This document shows positions 26,206 through 35,092 of a stretch of 64,000 bases of DNA, one piece after another (position 1 is the stretch's first letter; each line of letters begins with the position of its first letter). Both the position numbers and the translations under genes were made by a program. This DNA is from Bacillota bacterium (GTDB lineage Bacteria > Bacillota > Clostridia > Lachnospirales > Lachnospiraceae). The notes beneath the pieces were generated by a model, which did no database searches, was not told the origin of the DNA, and saw only the letters and a program-made list of their open reading frames with translations. The stretch lies in assembly GCA_023423335.1 (NCBI GenBank), contig JAFAFU010000065.1, positions 101,419-165,418 on the forward strand, read 5' to 3'.

Positions 26206-27369
26206 ATGAATAAAACCGAGTTAAGACCCGGCATCTATTATGTCGGTGTTGTCGATTGGAATTCCAGAAGCTTTCATGGATACAGCATCCATCATGGAGC
26301 TACCTATAATGCATATCTGATCGTAGATGAGAAAATTGCTTTGATTGATACGGTAAAAGCATCCTTTGCCGAGGAGCTGCTGGATCGTATCTCTGAGATT
26401 GTTGACCCGGCGGATATCGATTACGTAATTTCCAATCATGTGGAAATGGATCATTCCGGGGCCATCCCGGCGGTAATGAAGATAGCCAAGAAAGCGGTTA
26501 TCATCACCTCTTCCCCCAGCGGCCGTAAGGGTCTAATTGCCCATTACGGCGACTCCTATCCGTATCAGGAGGTAAAGGCAGGCGATACCCTGTCCCTGGG
26601 AAAACGTACTTTGAGCTTTGTGGGTACTCCGATGCTCCATTGGCCCGATAATATGGTAACCTATTGTCCGGAGGAAAAGCTCCTCTTCTCCAATGATGCC
26701 TTTGGCCAGCACTATACCTCCTACAAGCATTTTGATGATGAGGTGGAAATGCCCGCTGTCATGAAGGAGGTCCGAAGCTATTATGCCAATATCCTGATGC
26801 CCTTCGGGAACCAGGCGAAAAAAGCCCTGGCAATTCTGGAAGGTCTGGATATCGAAATGATAGCTCCGAGCCACGGAATTATCTGGAGAAGCTATATCAG
26901 GGAGGTCATGGATGCTTACCGCTCCTATGCGAATGGGGAGACGGAGGATACCGCCCTCGTAATCTATGATACCATGTGGCATTCCACGGAGAAGATGGCC
27001 CTCTATATTGCCGAAGGCTTTGCCAGAAAAGGAGTCAAGGTGAGATATCTTGACCTGAAAGTAAATGACCTGTCCGATATCATGATGGAACTGTTAACTG
27101 CCCGTTACTTAGCGGTCGGCTCCCCCACCCTGGATAATGGAGTTACCCCGAATATCGGCGCCTTTCTCACCTACCTGAAGGGACTTGCTCCGAAGGGTAA
27201 GAAGGGCTTTGCTTTCGGCTCATATGGCTGGAGCGGACAAAGCATCGGCATCGTGAACCAGGCATTGGAAGAAATCGGAGTAGAGATTATCCTGGATCCG
27301 ATCAAGATCAACTATGTTCCTACCAGGGAACAGCTGCGGGAGCTGGAGGAAAAGGTAGCTTCCCTTTAA
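26206..27369 (+). CDS. fprA: Flavodiiron protein (FprA-type oxygen/NO reductase)
   Basis: 387 residues. The N-terminal metallo-beta-lactamase-like domain carries the di-iron ligands H78-x-E80-x-D82-H83 (NHVEMDHSG), then FSNDAFGQH and APSHGIIW. The C-terminal flavodoxin domain (from about 250, VIYDTMWHSTEKMA ... GSYGWSGQSIG) binds FMN. These enzymes reduce oxygen to water or NO to N2O and protect anaerobes. GGAGG lies 9-10 nt before the ATG. The gene is a plus-strand unit with its own promoter. Confidence 0.95.
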   Translation: MNKTELRPGIYYVGVVDWNSRSFHGYSIHHGATYNAYLIVDEKIALIDTVKASFAEELLDRISEIVDPADIDYVISNHVEMDHSGAIPAVMKIAKKAVIITSSPSGRKGLIAHYGDSYPYQEVKAGDTLSLGKRTLSFVGTPMLHWPDNMVTYCPEEKLLFSNDAFGQHYTSYKHFDDEVEMPAVMKEVRSYYANILMPFGNQAKKALAILEGLDIEMIAPSHGIIWRSYIREVMDAYRSYANGETEDTALVIYDTMWHSTEKMALYIAEGFARKGVKVRYLDLKVNDLSDIMMELLTARYLAVGSPTLDNGVTPNIGAFLTYLKGLAPKGKKGFAFGSYGWSGQSIGIVNQALEEIGVEIILDPIKINYVPTREQLRELEEKVASL

Positions 27370-27444
27370 TGTTTCATCATTAATTCGGTGACAATTACAA
27401 ATAAATGCGCATATAATAAACCAAGAAAGAATAAGGGTGATTAT

Positions 27445-27702
27445 ATGCGCATTTGTGAGCTCCGGGAGAAGGAAGTCATAAATTGCAGGGATTGCATGCG
27501 GTTGGGATATGTCTGCGACATACAATTTGACATCTGTACCGGCCACATTACACATATCATAGTACCCGGTCCATGTAAGGTATGGGGCATTCTGGGCAGG
27601 GATCATGAGTATGTAATTAATACCTGCAATATCAAACAAATCGGTATTGATATCATCCTGGTAGACATCGATGCCGAGAAATGTCTTGTCAAATGTGAAT
27701 AG
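27445..27702 (+). CDS. YlmC/YmxH-family PRC-barrel protein
   Basis: 85 residues (MRICELREKEVINCRDCMRL, then GYVCDIQFDICTGHITHIIV). The fold and the motif REKEVIN plus G-x-x-x-D-I-x-F match the small PRC-barrel proteins annotated as YlmC/YmxH in spore-forming Firmicutes. Function not established; a sporulation link is known only by association. AAGGGTG precedes this ATG; a longer upstream frame has no family match. Confidence 0.85.
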   Translation: MRICELREKEVINCRDCMRLGYVCDIQFDICTGHITHIIVPGPCKVWGILGRDHEYVINTCNIKQIGIDIILVDIDAEKCLVKCE

Positions 27703-27744
27703 AATATTTTTAGTACTGATTTCCTACAAATTGTAATAATTTTC

Positions 27745-27773
27745 TTGACCATTTGGACAAACTTCAATATAAT
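27745..27773 (+). promoter_or_regulatory. Promoter upstream of nrdR
   Basis: TTGACC (27745-27750), 17-nt spacer, TATAAT (27768-27773). The leader to the nrdR ATG is about 140 nt. Confidence 0.75.
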
Positions 27774-27891
27774 CTAATTGTATCGCATTATGGAAGATAT
27801 GCCCGAAGACAGTATAATTTGGGAGGATCAGGTTGAAAAAAAGCATTCAACCGGCAAAAAGCATAAGCCCTGCTTTTCGCTTATTCATTAG

Positions 27892-27914
27892 ACTGCCTTG
27901 CGGCAGTATGGAGG
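27892..27914 (+). promoter_or_regulatory. Hairpin plus Shine-Dalgarno cassette before nrdR
   Basis: ACTGCC, loop TTGC, GGCAGT (27892-27907) forms a perfect 6-bp stem followed by ATGGAGG (27908-27914). Same geometry as the cassette before flbD, here on the plus strand. Confidence 0.65.
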
Positions 27915-27919
27915 TATAT

Positions 27920-28372
27920 ATGAAGTGTCCGTTTTGCAATAAGGATAACACCAGAGTCATTGATTCCAGACCGGCCGATGATAATAATTCCATCCGCAGA
28001 AGACGGCAGTGTGATGAATGCCAGCGGCGGTTCACTACCTATGAGAAGGTTGAAACCATTCCTCTTGTAGTGATCAAAAAGGATAATAACCGGGAACCTT
28101 ATGACCGTTCCAAGATTGAGGCCGGAGTATTCCGCTCCTGCCATAAGAGGCCGATTTCCGTGGATCGGATCACGGCGCTTGTCGACGAGGTGGAGACTGC
28201 CATCTTTAACCGTGAGGACAAGGAGATTCCCAGTCACGTCATCGGTGAAATCCTTATGGATAAGCTGAAGGAACTGGATCCTGTCGCATATGTAAGATTT
28301 GCTTCCGTCTACCGGGAGTTCAAGGATGTTAACACCTTTATGAATGAATTAAAGAAAATTCTTGATAAATAA
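27920..28372 (+). CDS. nrdR: NrdR transcriptional repressor
   Basis: 150 residues, the standard family length, starting MKCPFCNKDNTRVIDSRPAD. Zinc ribbon cysteines C3, C6, C31 and C34 are followed by the ATP-cone domain (VVIKKDNNREPYDRSKIEAG). NrdR represses ribonucleotide reductase genes when dATP is high. An in-frame TTG at 27833 with GGGAGG upstream would add 29 residues; see findings. GGAGG precedes the chosen ATG by 5 nt. Confidence 0.95.
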   Translation: MKCPFCNKDNTRVIDSRPADDNNSIRRRRQCDECQRRFTTYEKVETIPLVVIKKDNNREPYDRSKIEAGVFRSCHKRPISVDRITALVDEVETAIFNREDKEIPSHVIGEILMDKLKELDPVAYVRFASVYREFKDVNTFMNELKKILDK

Positions 28373-28395
28373 TATATCCTCTGTTTTAAGCTTAC

Positions 28396-30462
28396 CTACA
28401 GGGTTATTCTGCCCTCCAGCAGATCCCTCCGGTCACTGCTGGTCCCGATATACATTTCATATTCCATATGCTCCAGCTCCCAGCTGTCCTCAGCCTCATT
28501 AAACCAGCGGAGCCGGTCTGTCGGGGTCTTAATTTCCACTCTCTTACTCTCTCCGGGTTTTAGGGAAACCCGCCGGAAGCCCTTTAGCTCCTTCACCGGC
28601 CGGTCTATGGAGGAATTAAGATAGCCGGCGTAAAGCTGGATTATCTCATCCCCTGTCCGCATACCGGTATTCGTAACCGTACAGGAGGCCAGGATGGTAT
28701 CCTGCTCCACCTTAAAATCAGCCTCCGTTACCGTGAAGGTGGTATAGGATAAGCCGAAGCCATAAGGCACGGCAGGTTCCACTCCTTCCTTCTCCAGCTT
28801 CCGGTAGCCATGATAATAATCATAATACTGATAATCTGTAATCCAGTTGATCTGCGGCAGATCCGCTTCCTGCTTTGCTATAACGAAGGGCAGCTTGCCG
28901 CTGGGATTCACATCTCCGAACAGAATCTCGGCAATGGCGGTTCCTCCCTCCATACCCGGGTAATAGGCCAATAAAATTGCACTGACGGATTCCTTCCATT
29001 CCTCCATCCGTATCATATTTCCGCCGATTAACACAACACAGGAACTTAAATTCACCGGTCCGACCGCTCTGATAAAATCACTTTCTTCCTTCTTCAGTCC
29101 CAAGGAATGGGTTCTGTCTCCGCCCCTGTAGCCTCCGTACCAGGCGGCATCCTCCCCTGCAACATGTTCTCCTTCATCATCATGGCTGTATCCTGCCACG
29201 AATACAATCGAATCGGCATCCGCAGCCAGTCTTTTACCATGCTCTATATCACTGCCGGGATAATAGATCACCTCCGTGTTCTTCGATACCCGGGCAATTC
29301 CCTGGAGAGGACTCACGACATACTGCGGATACACCATACTGGAACCGTGATCTCCGGTATTCTCTTTGTCAGCCAGCTTTCCGAAAACTACGATCCTTAA
29401 AGCTCTTCCTTTTCGAAAGGGCAATACATTGTCCCTGTTCAGGACCAGGGTAATTCCTTTTCTGGCTGCTTCCAGCGCCAGGGCCACATGCTCCCTGCAG
29501 CCCAGCACAGACCGGTCATAGTGCTTCTCATCCTCCTCCGTAAATGCGATCAGAGTCCTTACAATTCTAAGCACCGCCTCATCGATATTCTCCTCCGGAA
29601 CCTTCCCCGACCGGACGGCTTCCACAAGCTTATCCCCATAGTACCTTATATTACACATCTCCATATCCTGACCACTATTGGCGGCAGTGACCGTATCCTT
29701 AATTCCCTCATTGAAATCACTCATTACAAAACCATCAAATCCCCATTCTTCCTTCAATACCTGCTTCAGCAGATAACCATTCTGCCCGCAGCAGCTCCCC
29801 TGATAGGAATTATAGGCGCTCATGACAGCCGCGGCTCCCTGGTCAATGCACTCCTTAAAATGGGGCAGAAAAACCTCCCTCTCAGTCCTTTTGGTGCATT
29901 CGATATCTACCAGATACCTGGAGAGTTCCATGGAGTTAAAAGCATAATGCTTGATGCAGGCAAGGACATTCTCTTCCTGCACTCCTCTGACCAGAGCCGC
30001 TCCCATCTGTCCGATGTGGAAGGAATCCTCCCCATAGGTCTCCTGACTCCTTCCCCAACCCGGATGATAGGGAAGGTTAATGCAGATTCCTGCGAATAGG
30101 TTACATTCCCTGGCCTTCGTCTCCCTTCCGATGGCCTGTCCGATTCTCTCCTCCAGCAGGATATCAAAGGTTGCTCCTCTCAGCATAGTGACAGGAAAGC
30201 AAGTGTTTTTATAATTCCCGATGACCACGCCTCTGGGTCCGTCCGTAAACAGCATCCGGGGTATTTTATGGTGGTCCAGACCGCCGCAATAGAAGGGCCG
30301 GTAATTATAATGCTTGTTTGTACTTTCTGAAACATCATAATTACCGCCGAAATAATATCCTATTCCGCTCATCAGACTTACCTTTTCCTCCAGGGTAAGC
30401 TTTTTTGTCATATCCTTTATTCTGCCGGTCAGGCCTAACCGGTAGCTTCTATCGCACTTCAT
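28396..30462 (-). CDS. Glycoside hydrolase family 3 beta-glycosidase
   Basis: 688 residues without a signal peptide, so likely cytoplasmic. The N-terminal barrel contains the substrate block YCGGLDHHKIPRMLFTDGPR, the KH motif (KHYAFNSME, about 171) and the nucleophile D249 in GFVMSDFNEG. The second domain (about 360-540) and a fibronectin III-like C-terminus (VKELKGFRRVSLKPGESKRV) follow. Members cleave beta-glucosides or beta-xylosides. It is 18 nt downstream of an AraC regulator, and an exo-oligoxylanase-like gene is next door, so xylo-oligosaccharides are plausible substrates. Confidence 0.88.
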   Translation of the reverse strand: MKCDRSYRLGLTGRIKDMTKKLTLEEKVSLMSGIGYYFGGNYDVSESTNKHYNYRPFYCGGLDHHKIPRMLFTDGPRGVVIGNYKNTCFPVTMLRGATFDILLEERIGQAIGRETKARECNLFAGICINLPYHPGWGRSQETYGEDSFHIGQMGAALVRGVQEENVLACIKHYAFNSMELSRYLVDIECTKRTEREVFLPHFKECIDQGAAAVMSAYNSYQGSCCGQNGYLLKQVLKEEWGFDGFVMSDFNEGIKDTVTAANSGQDMEMCNIRYYGDKLVEAVRSGKVPEENIDEAVLRIVRTLIAFTEEDEKHYDRSVLGCREHVALALEAARKGITLVLNRDNVLPFRKGRALRIVVFGKLADKENTGDHGSSMVYPQYVVSPLQGIARVSKNTEVIYYPGSDIEHGKRLAADADSIVFVAGYSHDDEGEHVAGEDAAWYGGYRGGDRTHSLGLKKEESDFIRAVGPVNLSSCVVLIGGNMIRMEEWKESVSAILLAYYPGMEGGTAIAEILFGDVNPSGKLPFVIAKQEADLPQINWITDYQYYDYYHGYRKLEKEGVEPAVPYGFGLSYTTFTVTEADFKVEQDTILASCTVTNTGMRTGDEIIQLYAGYLNSSIDRPVKELKGFRRVSLKPGESKRVEIKTPTDRLRWFNEAEDSWELEHMEYEMYIGTSSDRRDLLEGRITL

Positions 30463-30480
30463 CTCTTCCTCCCGAGGCTC

Positions 30481-31401
30481 CTATATGAATTTCTGTAATA
30501 ATCGAATTGCTTCCCGCTTGTCATAATCAATGTACCCCTGGACCTGTTTATTCTCCTCGACCCTGGTTCCCCGTTGGCGGTATTCATTCGGGGTAATACC
30601 GAATTCGATTTTAAAAATCCGATAGAAGGTCTTATTCGTTCCAAAGCCGCATTCCTGTGCAATTAAGGAAATCGGCTTCTCCGTCCGCGTCAGCATATGT
30701 AGTGTTTTCTCCAACCGGATGGAAATGGTCAGCTCCTTCAAGGTCAGATCCGTATGGGATTTGAGAAAGCGGTAAAGGGTCTTTTCACTCATTCCGATAT
30801 AACGGCATAACCCGTCCGCGATATTCTCCTCGGCATAATTTTTCTCCACATATTCAATAATCCGAAGCAGAATATCCGCTTCTTCCACTGTCGTATTCTT
30901 ATCCGCATATTGCCGGACGTCATATTGTGTATGCTCAAAGATATCCGCCACCAGGGTATACAGCAGGGCCTGAATGCGGTAATAGCTGCTGAGAGAATCC
31001 TCGTAGCATCTCAATCCGATTTCAGCCGCCGTTTTTGTAAAGATGTCATAAGGCACCATGGGTTTTACTACATCTGTAGAAGAATTTAGATAAAACTGGT
31101 AATTTCGATTCTTATCCTTCCAGTTTTCAAATAATTCCTGCTTCATCTGTATGATCAGACAGATATTATTTTCATTGGTCTCGCTTAGTCCATGAACCAC
31201 CTTACTGTTAATCATCACAAGATTGCCTTCCCTGAGTATGCAGGCCTCCGGCCAAAGCTTCAGGGATACGGAGCCTTTGAGAACCAGAATCAGTTCATAA
31301 TCATAATGCCAGTGATAGGTGGACTGTCCAATGGATGTCACAAAAATTTTAGCCGGAAATTTAGTGCCATGTTCGATTGCCTCATAGATATAAGAATTCA
31401 T
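30481..31401 (-). CDS. AraC-family regulator with cupin sensor domain
   Basis: 306 residues. An N-terminal cupin-like sugar-binding domain (SIGQSTYHWHYDYELILVLK) precedes two helix-turn-helix motifs at the C-terminus (NIADGLCRYIGMSEKTLYRF and ISLIAQECGFGTNKTFYRIF). It probably regulates the GH3 and GH8 genes beside it. AGGAGG lies 6 nt before the ATG. Confidence 0.9.
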   Translation of the reverse strand: MNSYIYEAIEHGTKFPAKIFVTSIGQSTYHWHYDYELILVLKGSVSLKLWPEACILREGNLVMINSKVVHGLSETNENNICLIIQMKQELFENWKDKNRNYQFYLNSSTDVVKPMVPYDIFTKTAAEIGLRCYEDSLSSYYRIQALLYTLVADIFEHTQYDVRQYADKNTTVEEADILLRIIEYVEKNYAEENIADGLCRYIGMSEKTLYRFLKSHTDLTLKELTISIRLEKTLHMLTRTEKPISLIAQECGFGTNKTFYRIFKIEFGITPNEYRQRGTRVEENKQVQGYIDYDKREAIRLLQKFI

Positions 31402-31445
31402 CCGTATCCTCCTATTGAATATGAACTTTTACCATGTTCCACTAT

Positions 31446-31474
31446 ATTATACTATTATTCTAAAAATATGGCAA
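31446..31474 (-). promoter_or_regulatory. Promoter of the araC-type/GH3 operon
   Basis: TTGCCA (31474-31469), 17-nt spacer, TATAAT (31451-31446) on the minus strand, about 45 nt before the regulator start. Confidence 0.7.
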
Positions 31475-31486
31475 ATGGCAGCATGA

Positions 31487-31523
31487 CAAAGGACTGCCGT
31501 ACCTAATATACAGCAGTCCTTTG
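31487..31523 (-). terminator. Hairpin after the GH8 gene
   Basis: Perfect 11-bp stem CAAAGGACTGC/GCAGTCCTTTG with a 15-nt loop, 25 nt after the GH8 stop codon. The trailing U-tract is weak (TTTGTC), so it may be a stabilising or partial terminator hairpin, and it abuts the next promoter. Confidence 0.5.
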
Positions 31524-31548
31524 CACTTGATCACTTTATTTAAGGGGG

Positions 31549-32922
31549 TTATTCCCAGATACGGTAATTTCCGCTTAACGCCAGTAAGCTGAAGAAATAC
31601 AGGCAGTTATCATAATATCTCCATTTCCCCATCGCAGGTTCTTTTCTCCAGAAATCCTCCACCATAACCTTGACATTCGGTCCATAGGCCGCCAGGGATG
31701 CCATGGCATTCATACCCACCAGTCCGGTTGCCTGATATTCGGAGCCCGGCTGGGGAACGCCATCCACACTGAATATACTGTTATGCTTTCCGATCCCCTG
31801 ATCCACAAAAAACTGCTGGAGCCGGTTGGATTGCTCCAACTGCCAGGGGTCTGCCGCAAACCAGGAATAATCCAGTCCGATATTACCTGCTACCCGATAT
31901 GCATCAGAAGCAAAAAGGTCATGATTGCCGCCAGAAGCAACCGGTACTCCTTCATAGGTGGCATAATCCGGAGCAAGTCCCGTCTCAGGATGGCAGGCCA
32001 GAGGCAGGTATTCCCTGCTGGCTGCAGCCGCTTCCTTCCAGAAGCTGCGGTCCTCTTCGTCTGCCCACAGGGCAAAAAGCTCATAAAAATGAGGCAGATG
32101 GTAGGACGGATCAGAAAAGGTTGAACCCGGAACAAATTTAATCAGCTTCTTCTCAAGATGAAACATATTGGAACCGCTGCCGTTATCCTCCTGGTGAAGC
32201 ATCTGGCGGAGAATGTATCTTGCCTGGTTGCCGTAATCATAAGGTTCTTCCTTATCACCCCACCGGTTGGAGGCAAAAAATAATGCCATCGCAAAATACT
32301 CTTCACCATCCGGGGCCGGACCGTTGGATCTGGAGGTTCCGTCCGGATTCATGGACCAGTTGAAATACCCTTCGTTCGGACCGCCGGTCTGCTGCATATG
32401 AGTCTTCGCCCATTTCCACAGCCGGTCGAATTCCTCCTGCTTATCCATCTGGACACAGATCATCATGCCGTAGGACATGCCCTCACTTCTGACGTCATTA
32501 TTGCCGGTATCCAGAATGTAGGCCTCATCCTCACCGGATTCATAATATATCCGGTGGCTGTCACCGCCATAGAATATGGTATCCCAGGCCTTTTGAAGCT
32601 TTGCATTAATCTCTTCCTCGGAATAACCGCATTCTAAGAACACATTCCGATACTCCTTTGTCGTATAAGCACCGGTGTAGCCTTCCAGGGAATCCGTATA
32701 GGTCGCGGCGCCGGGTGTCTGCACTGCCTCCGGAGCCGGAGCTGTTTTCTCTGTCGGAACCGGTACGGCCGGACTTTGTGTCGGCTCCGGCGTATTTGCT
32801 TCCTTCGTAGGAGCCGGAGTGGTACCTTCTGTCTTTTGGGTTCCTGATTTACCGGAGCAGCCGGTAAGCATCATGGAACAAATAATGGCTAAGGATGTAA
32901 GCTTTGTTATCATAGATCTCAT
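31549..32922 (-). CDS. GH8 lipoprotein, reducing-end xylose-releasing exo-oligoxylanase-like
   Basis: 457 residues from MRSMITKLTS. A lipoprotein signal (LAIICSMMLTGC) places C22 on the membrane, then a Pro/Thr/Glu-rich linker (30-72) leads to the GH8 domain. General acid E147 lies in DVRSEGMSYGMM; the base aspartate region is HDLFASDAYRVAGNIGLDYS. The blocks GPAPDGEEYFAMALFFAS and FSDPSYHLPHFYELFALWA closely recall Bacillus halodurans Rex, a cytoplasmic exo-oligoxylanase; here the enzyme appears to be surface anchored. AGGAGG lies 7 nt before this ATG. Confidence 0.85.
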   Translation of the reverse strand: MRSMITKLTSLAIICSMMLTGCSGKSGTQKTEGTTPAPTKEANTPEPTQSPAVPVPTEKTAPAPEAVQTPGAATYTDSLEGYTGAYTTKEYRNVFLECGYSEEEINAKLQKAWDTIFYGGDSHRIYYESGEDEAYILDTGNNDVRSEGMSYGMMICVQMDKQEEFDRLWKWAKTHMQQTGGPNEGYFNWSMNPDGTSRSNGPAPDGEEYFAMALFFASNRWGDKEEPYDYGNQARYILRQMLHQEDNGSGSNMFHLEKKLIKFVPGSTFSDPSYHLPHFYELFALWADEEDRSFWKEAAAASREYLPLACHPETGLAPDYATYEGVPVASGGNHDLFASDAYRVAGNIGLDYSWFAADPWQLEQSNRLQQFFVDQGIGKHNSIFSVDGVPQPGSEYQATGLVGMNAMASLAAYGPNVKVMVEDFWRKEPAMGKWRYYDNCLYFFSLLALSGNYRIWE

Positions 32923-33114
32923 GTCCTCTCCTCCTGGTATGTCGTAAACTTTAAATATCATAGCTGTAAACGCTTGTCCTGCTTTTATAGACGGATAGCT
33001 TAACCTCATAATACTATCTATTCTATATTATATTATATAAGAATTTCCAGTAAATCGTGTTAACATTTTGGATAATGCTATGTGTTAATTTCAGACATCC
33101 TTCTGTCTTTTCCC

Positions 33115-33996
33115 TCAATTGAGGCCGGTTCCCGGCAGCAGAAATTCTGTAAGCTCTGAAAAGCTCTTCTCAAATTCCACATGATCCCCCAGATAATTCG
33201 GAGCCCCGATACTGATTCCCAATCTCCCCGGGGTCAGATAGCTATAAATTCCAAGGTAATTACCCGCCCCTATGATATCCGCATTCTGAAAACCAAGCAG
33301 CAGCTCACTGTCCGATAATCCCCGGAAATAATCCCTGATTGCCAGATTCAGCTCTTCATTTTCAGGCTCATAGGAAATCATTTCCCATTGTCTGAACTCC
33401 TTTACGAAGGCTTCATCCGTTTTGACCAAATCATTAATACCGATCCTGCGTGAATCCGTCAGACTGATGTTCGTCGTATAAGCCAGCTCCGTCGGGTGTG
33501 CCACAAAGCCCGGATTAAAGTCAACCTTGTAGAAAACGCTGAAATAACTGTGATCGGCCGCCTTGATTTCATAAGTAAGCCTAAGGTAAACCGGCGCCGT
33601 ATCCCCTGTTCCCGGTAAGTTTTCCTTTTGTTCAGGAGACGAAGGAACTGGGGGAGGACTTGGAAACGGAGTAAAGGAATAGATCTCCATTATTTCCCGG
33701 ATGTCCTGATCAATGATCTGATTCCAATGAGTCATCGCTTCTTCGGACGCTCCTTTCGTAAAATGGGGATAGGTGACATCTATTCCGTTCTTTCGGTATC
33801 GAACCTCCTCAAAAAGATAAATACTTTGATTCGCTGTTTCCCAGCCCTCTTCCGCTTTTAACGCGTAATATTCACCGGCTCTGTAGCTCTCATAGGGTTG
33901 AGGCCTGATAATCGCGGCATCCTCATAGATCAGTCGGGAGTATACCGCCAGCAAAGTCAATAGAAAGATCAAACTGAAATAGTCCCGTCGTTTCAT
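33115..33996 (-). CDS. Membrane-anchored DUF3298-like protein
   Basis: 293 residues from MKRRDYFSLIFLLTLLAVYS, which gives one N-terminal anchor helix. The C-terminal half looks like the DUF3298/RsiV-type domain (YTTNISLTDSRRIGINDLV, then a tail ELTEFLLPGTG). The gene at 41022 shares the TNI..RI.(I/L).D(L/V)V pattern and is a distant paralogue. Role unknown; such domains occur in anti-sigma factors and peptidoglycan-linked proteins. The start follows GGGAG; the frame also allows M at 34008. Confidence 0.6.
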   Translation of the reverse strand: MKRRDYFSLIFLLTLLAVYSRLIYEDAAIIRPQPYESYRAGEYYALKAEEGWETANQSIYLFEEVRYRKNGIDVTYPHFTKGASEEAMTHWNQIIDQDIREIMEIYSFTPFPSPPPVPSSPEQKENLPGTGDTAPVYLRLTYEIKAADHSYFSVFYKVDFNPGFVAHPTELAYTTNISLTDSRRIGINDLVKTDEAFVKEFRQWEMISYEPENEELNLAIRDYFRGLSDSELLLGFQNADIIGAGNYLGIYSYLTPGRLGISIGAPNYLGDHVEFEKSFSELTEFLLPGTGLN

Positions 33997-34096
33997 ACTA
34001 ACTCCCATTCCGCCGTTTCGTTTATTGTTATATTCTATGCCGGACTGAGACAGATTACGTCTGGAAATACCTCGTCATTATTTCCGGCTGCGGATA

Positions 34097-34125
34097 TTGA
34101 TAAAGTACTCTCTTCCGATTATAAT
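34097..34125 (+). promoter_or_regulatory. Promoter of the ROK kinase gene
   Basis: TTGATA (34097-34102), 17-nt spacer, TATAAT (34120-34125), about 44 nt before the ATG. Confidence 0.75.
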
Positions 34126-34168
34126 AAAAATGACACACAGTTTATTGTAAAGCCAATGGAGGGTTATT

Positions 34169-35041
34169 ATGTTATTAGGAGCCTTGGAAACCGGCGGAAC
34201 GAAAATGGTGTTGGCCGTCGGCAATGAGCAGGGGGATATTTTGGATCAGGTCAGCCTTCCGACGAAGGAGCCTGCCCTAACCGTACCGGAAATCATAAAA
34301 TATTTTAGGGACAAGGATATTAAAGCCCTTGGCGTCGGAGCCTTCGGTCCGGTTGACCTCTCCCGTTCGTCGAAGACCTACGGTTATATCACCTCCACAC
34401 CGAAATTAGCCTGGTCCAATTACAATATTGTAGGAGCTCTGCAGGAGGCTCTGCACATCCCTGTCGGTTTTGACACGGATGTTAATGCCGCCGTCCTTGC
34501 GGAAGCAACCTGGGGCAGTATCAAAGGGCTTGCTTCCGGCGTATATATCACTGTCCGAACCGGTATCGGAGTTGGCGTATATCTGGATGGCGGCCTGCTC
34601 CACGGCATGCTGCATCCCGAAGCCGGACACATCCTGCTGACGAAGCATCCGGAGGATAACTTCGAAGGAGTATGCCCCTTCCATAAAAACTGCCTGGAGG
34701 GTTTAGCCTCCGGTCCCTCTCTTGAAAAAAGATACAATAAAAATGCCGGAGCTCTTACCGCCGATTCCCCGGCCTGGGATATCGAAGCATATTATCTTGC
34801 CCAGGGGATTGCAGCTTATATCCTGGTTCTCTCACCCCATCGGATTGTGCTTGGCGGCGGAGTCATGAATCAGCGGCAGCTTTTTCCTAAAATCCGCACA
34901 CAGGTAAAGCTGTTGCTGAACGGCTATATCCGTACACCCCAGCTGGAGAACCCGGAGAATTATATCGTCCCCGCCTCCTTAGGAGGAAGACAGGGTATCA
35001 TGGGCTGCCTCCAATTGGCGAGGCTGGAATTGGAACGGTAA
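34169..35041 (+). CDS. ROK-family fructokinase
   Basis: 290 residues. The ATP-binding DxGGTK-like motif is ETGGTKMVLAVG, the catalytic region is GFDTDVNAAVLAEATWG, and the zinc-site block HPEAGHILL ... GVCPFHKNCLEGLASGPSL is typical of ROK fructokinases such as Bacillus YdhR/GmuE. It would phosphorylate fructose or a related hexose in the cytoplasm. GGAGG lies 6 nt before the ATG. It is a monocistronic plus-strand gene. Confidence 0.9.
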   Translation: MLLGALETGGTKMVLAVGNEQGDILDQVSLPTKEPALTVPEIIKYFRDKDIKALGVGAFGPVDLSRSSKTYGYITSTPKLAWSNYNIVGALQEALHIPVGFDTDVNAAVLAEATWGSIKGLASGVYITVRTGIGVGVYLDGGLLHGMLHPEAGHILLTKHPEDNFEGVCPFHKNCLEGLASGPSLEKRYNKNAGALTADSPAWDIEAYYLAQGIAAYILVLSPHRIVLGGGVMNQRQLFPKIRTQVKLLLNGYIRTPQLENPENYIVPASLGGRQGIMGCLQLARLELER

Positions 35042-35043
35042 AG

Positions 35044-35085
35044 AGCAGCACCGTCAGCACACAATCTGTGGCTTATGGTGCTGCT
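35044..35085. terminator. Bidirectional terminator between the ROK gene and the FG-GAP-like gene
   Basis: Perfect 9-bp stem AGCAGCACC/GGTGCTGCT with an inner CACA/TGTG stem, 2 nt after the ROK stop, followed by TATCCTTTT on the plus strand. It serves the two convergent genes. Confidence 0.7.
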
Positions 35086-35092
35086 TATCCTT

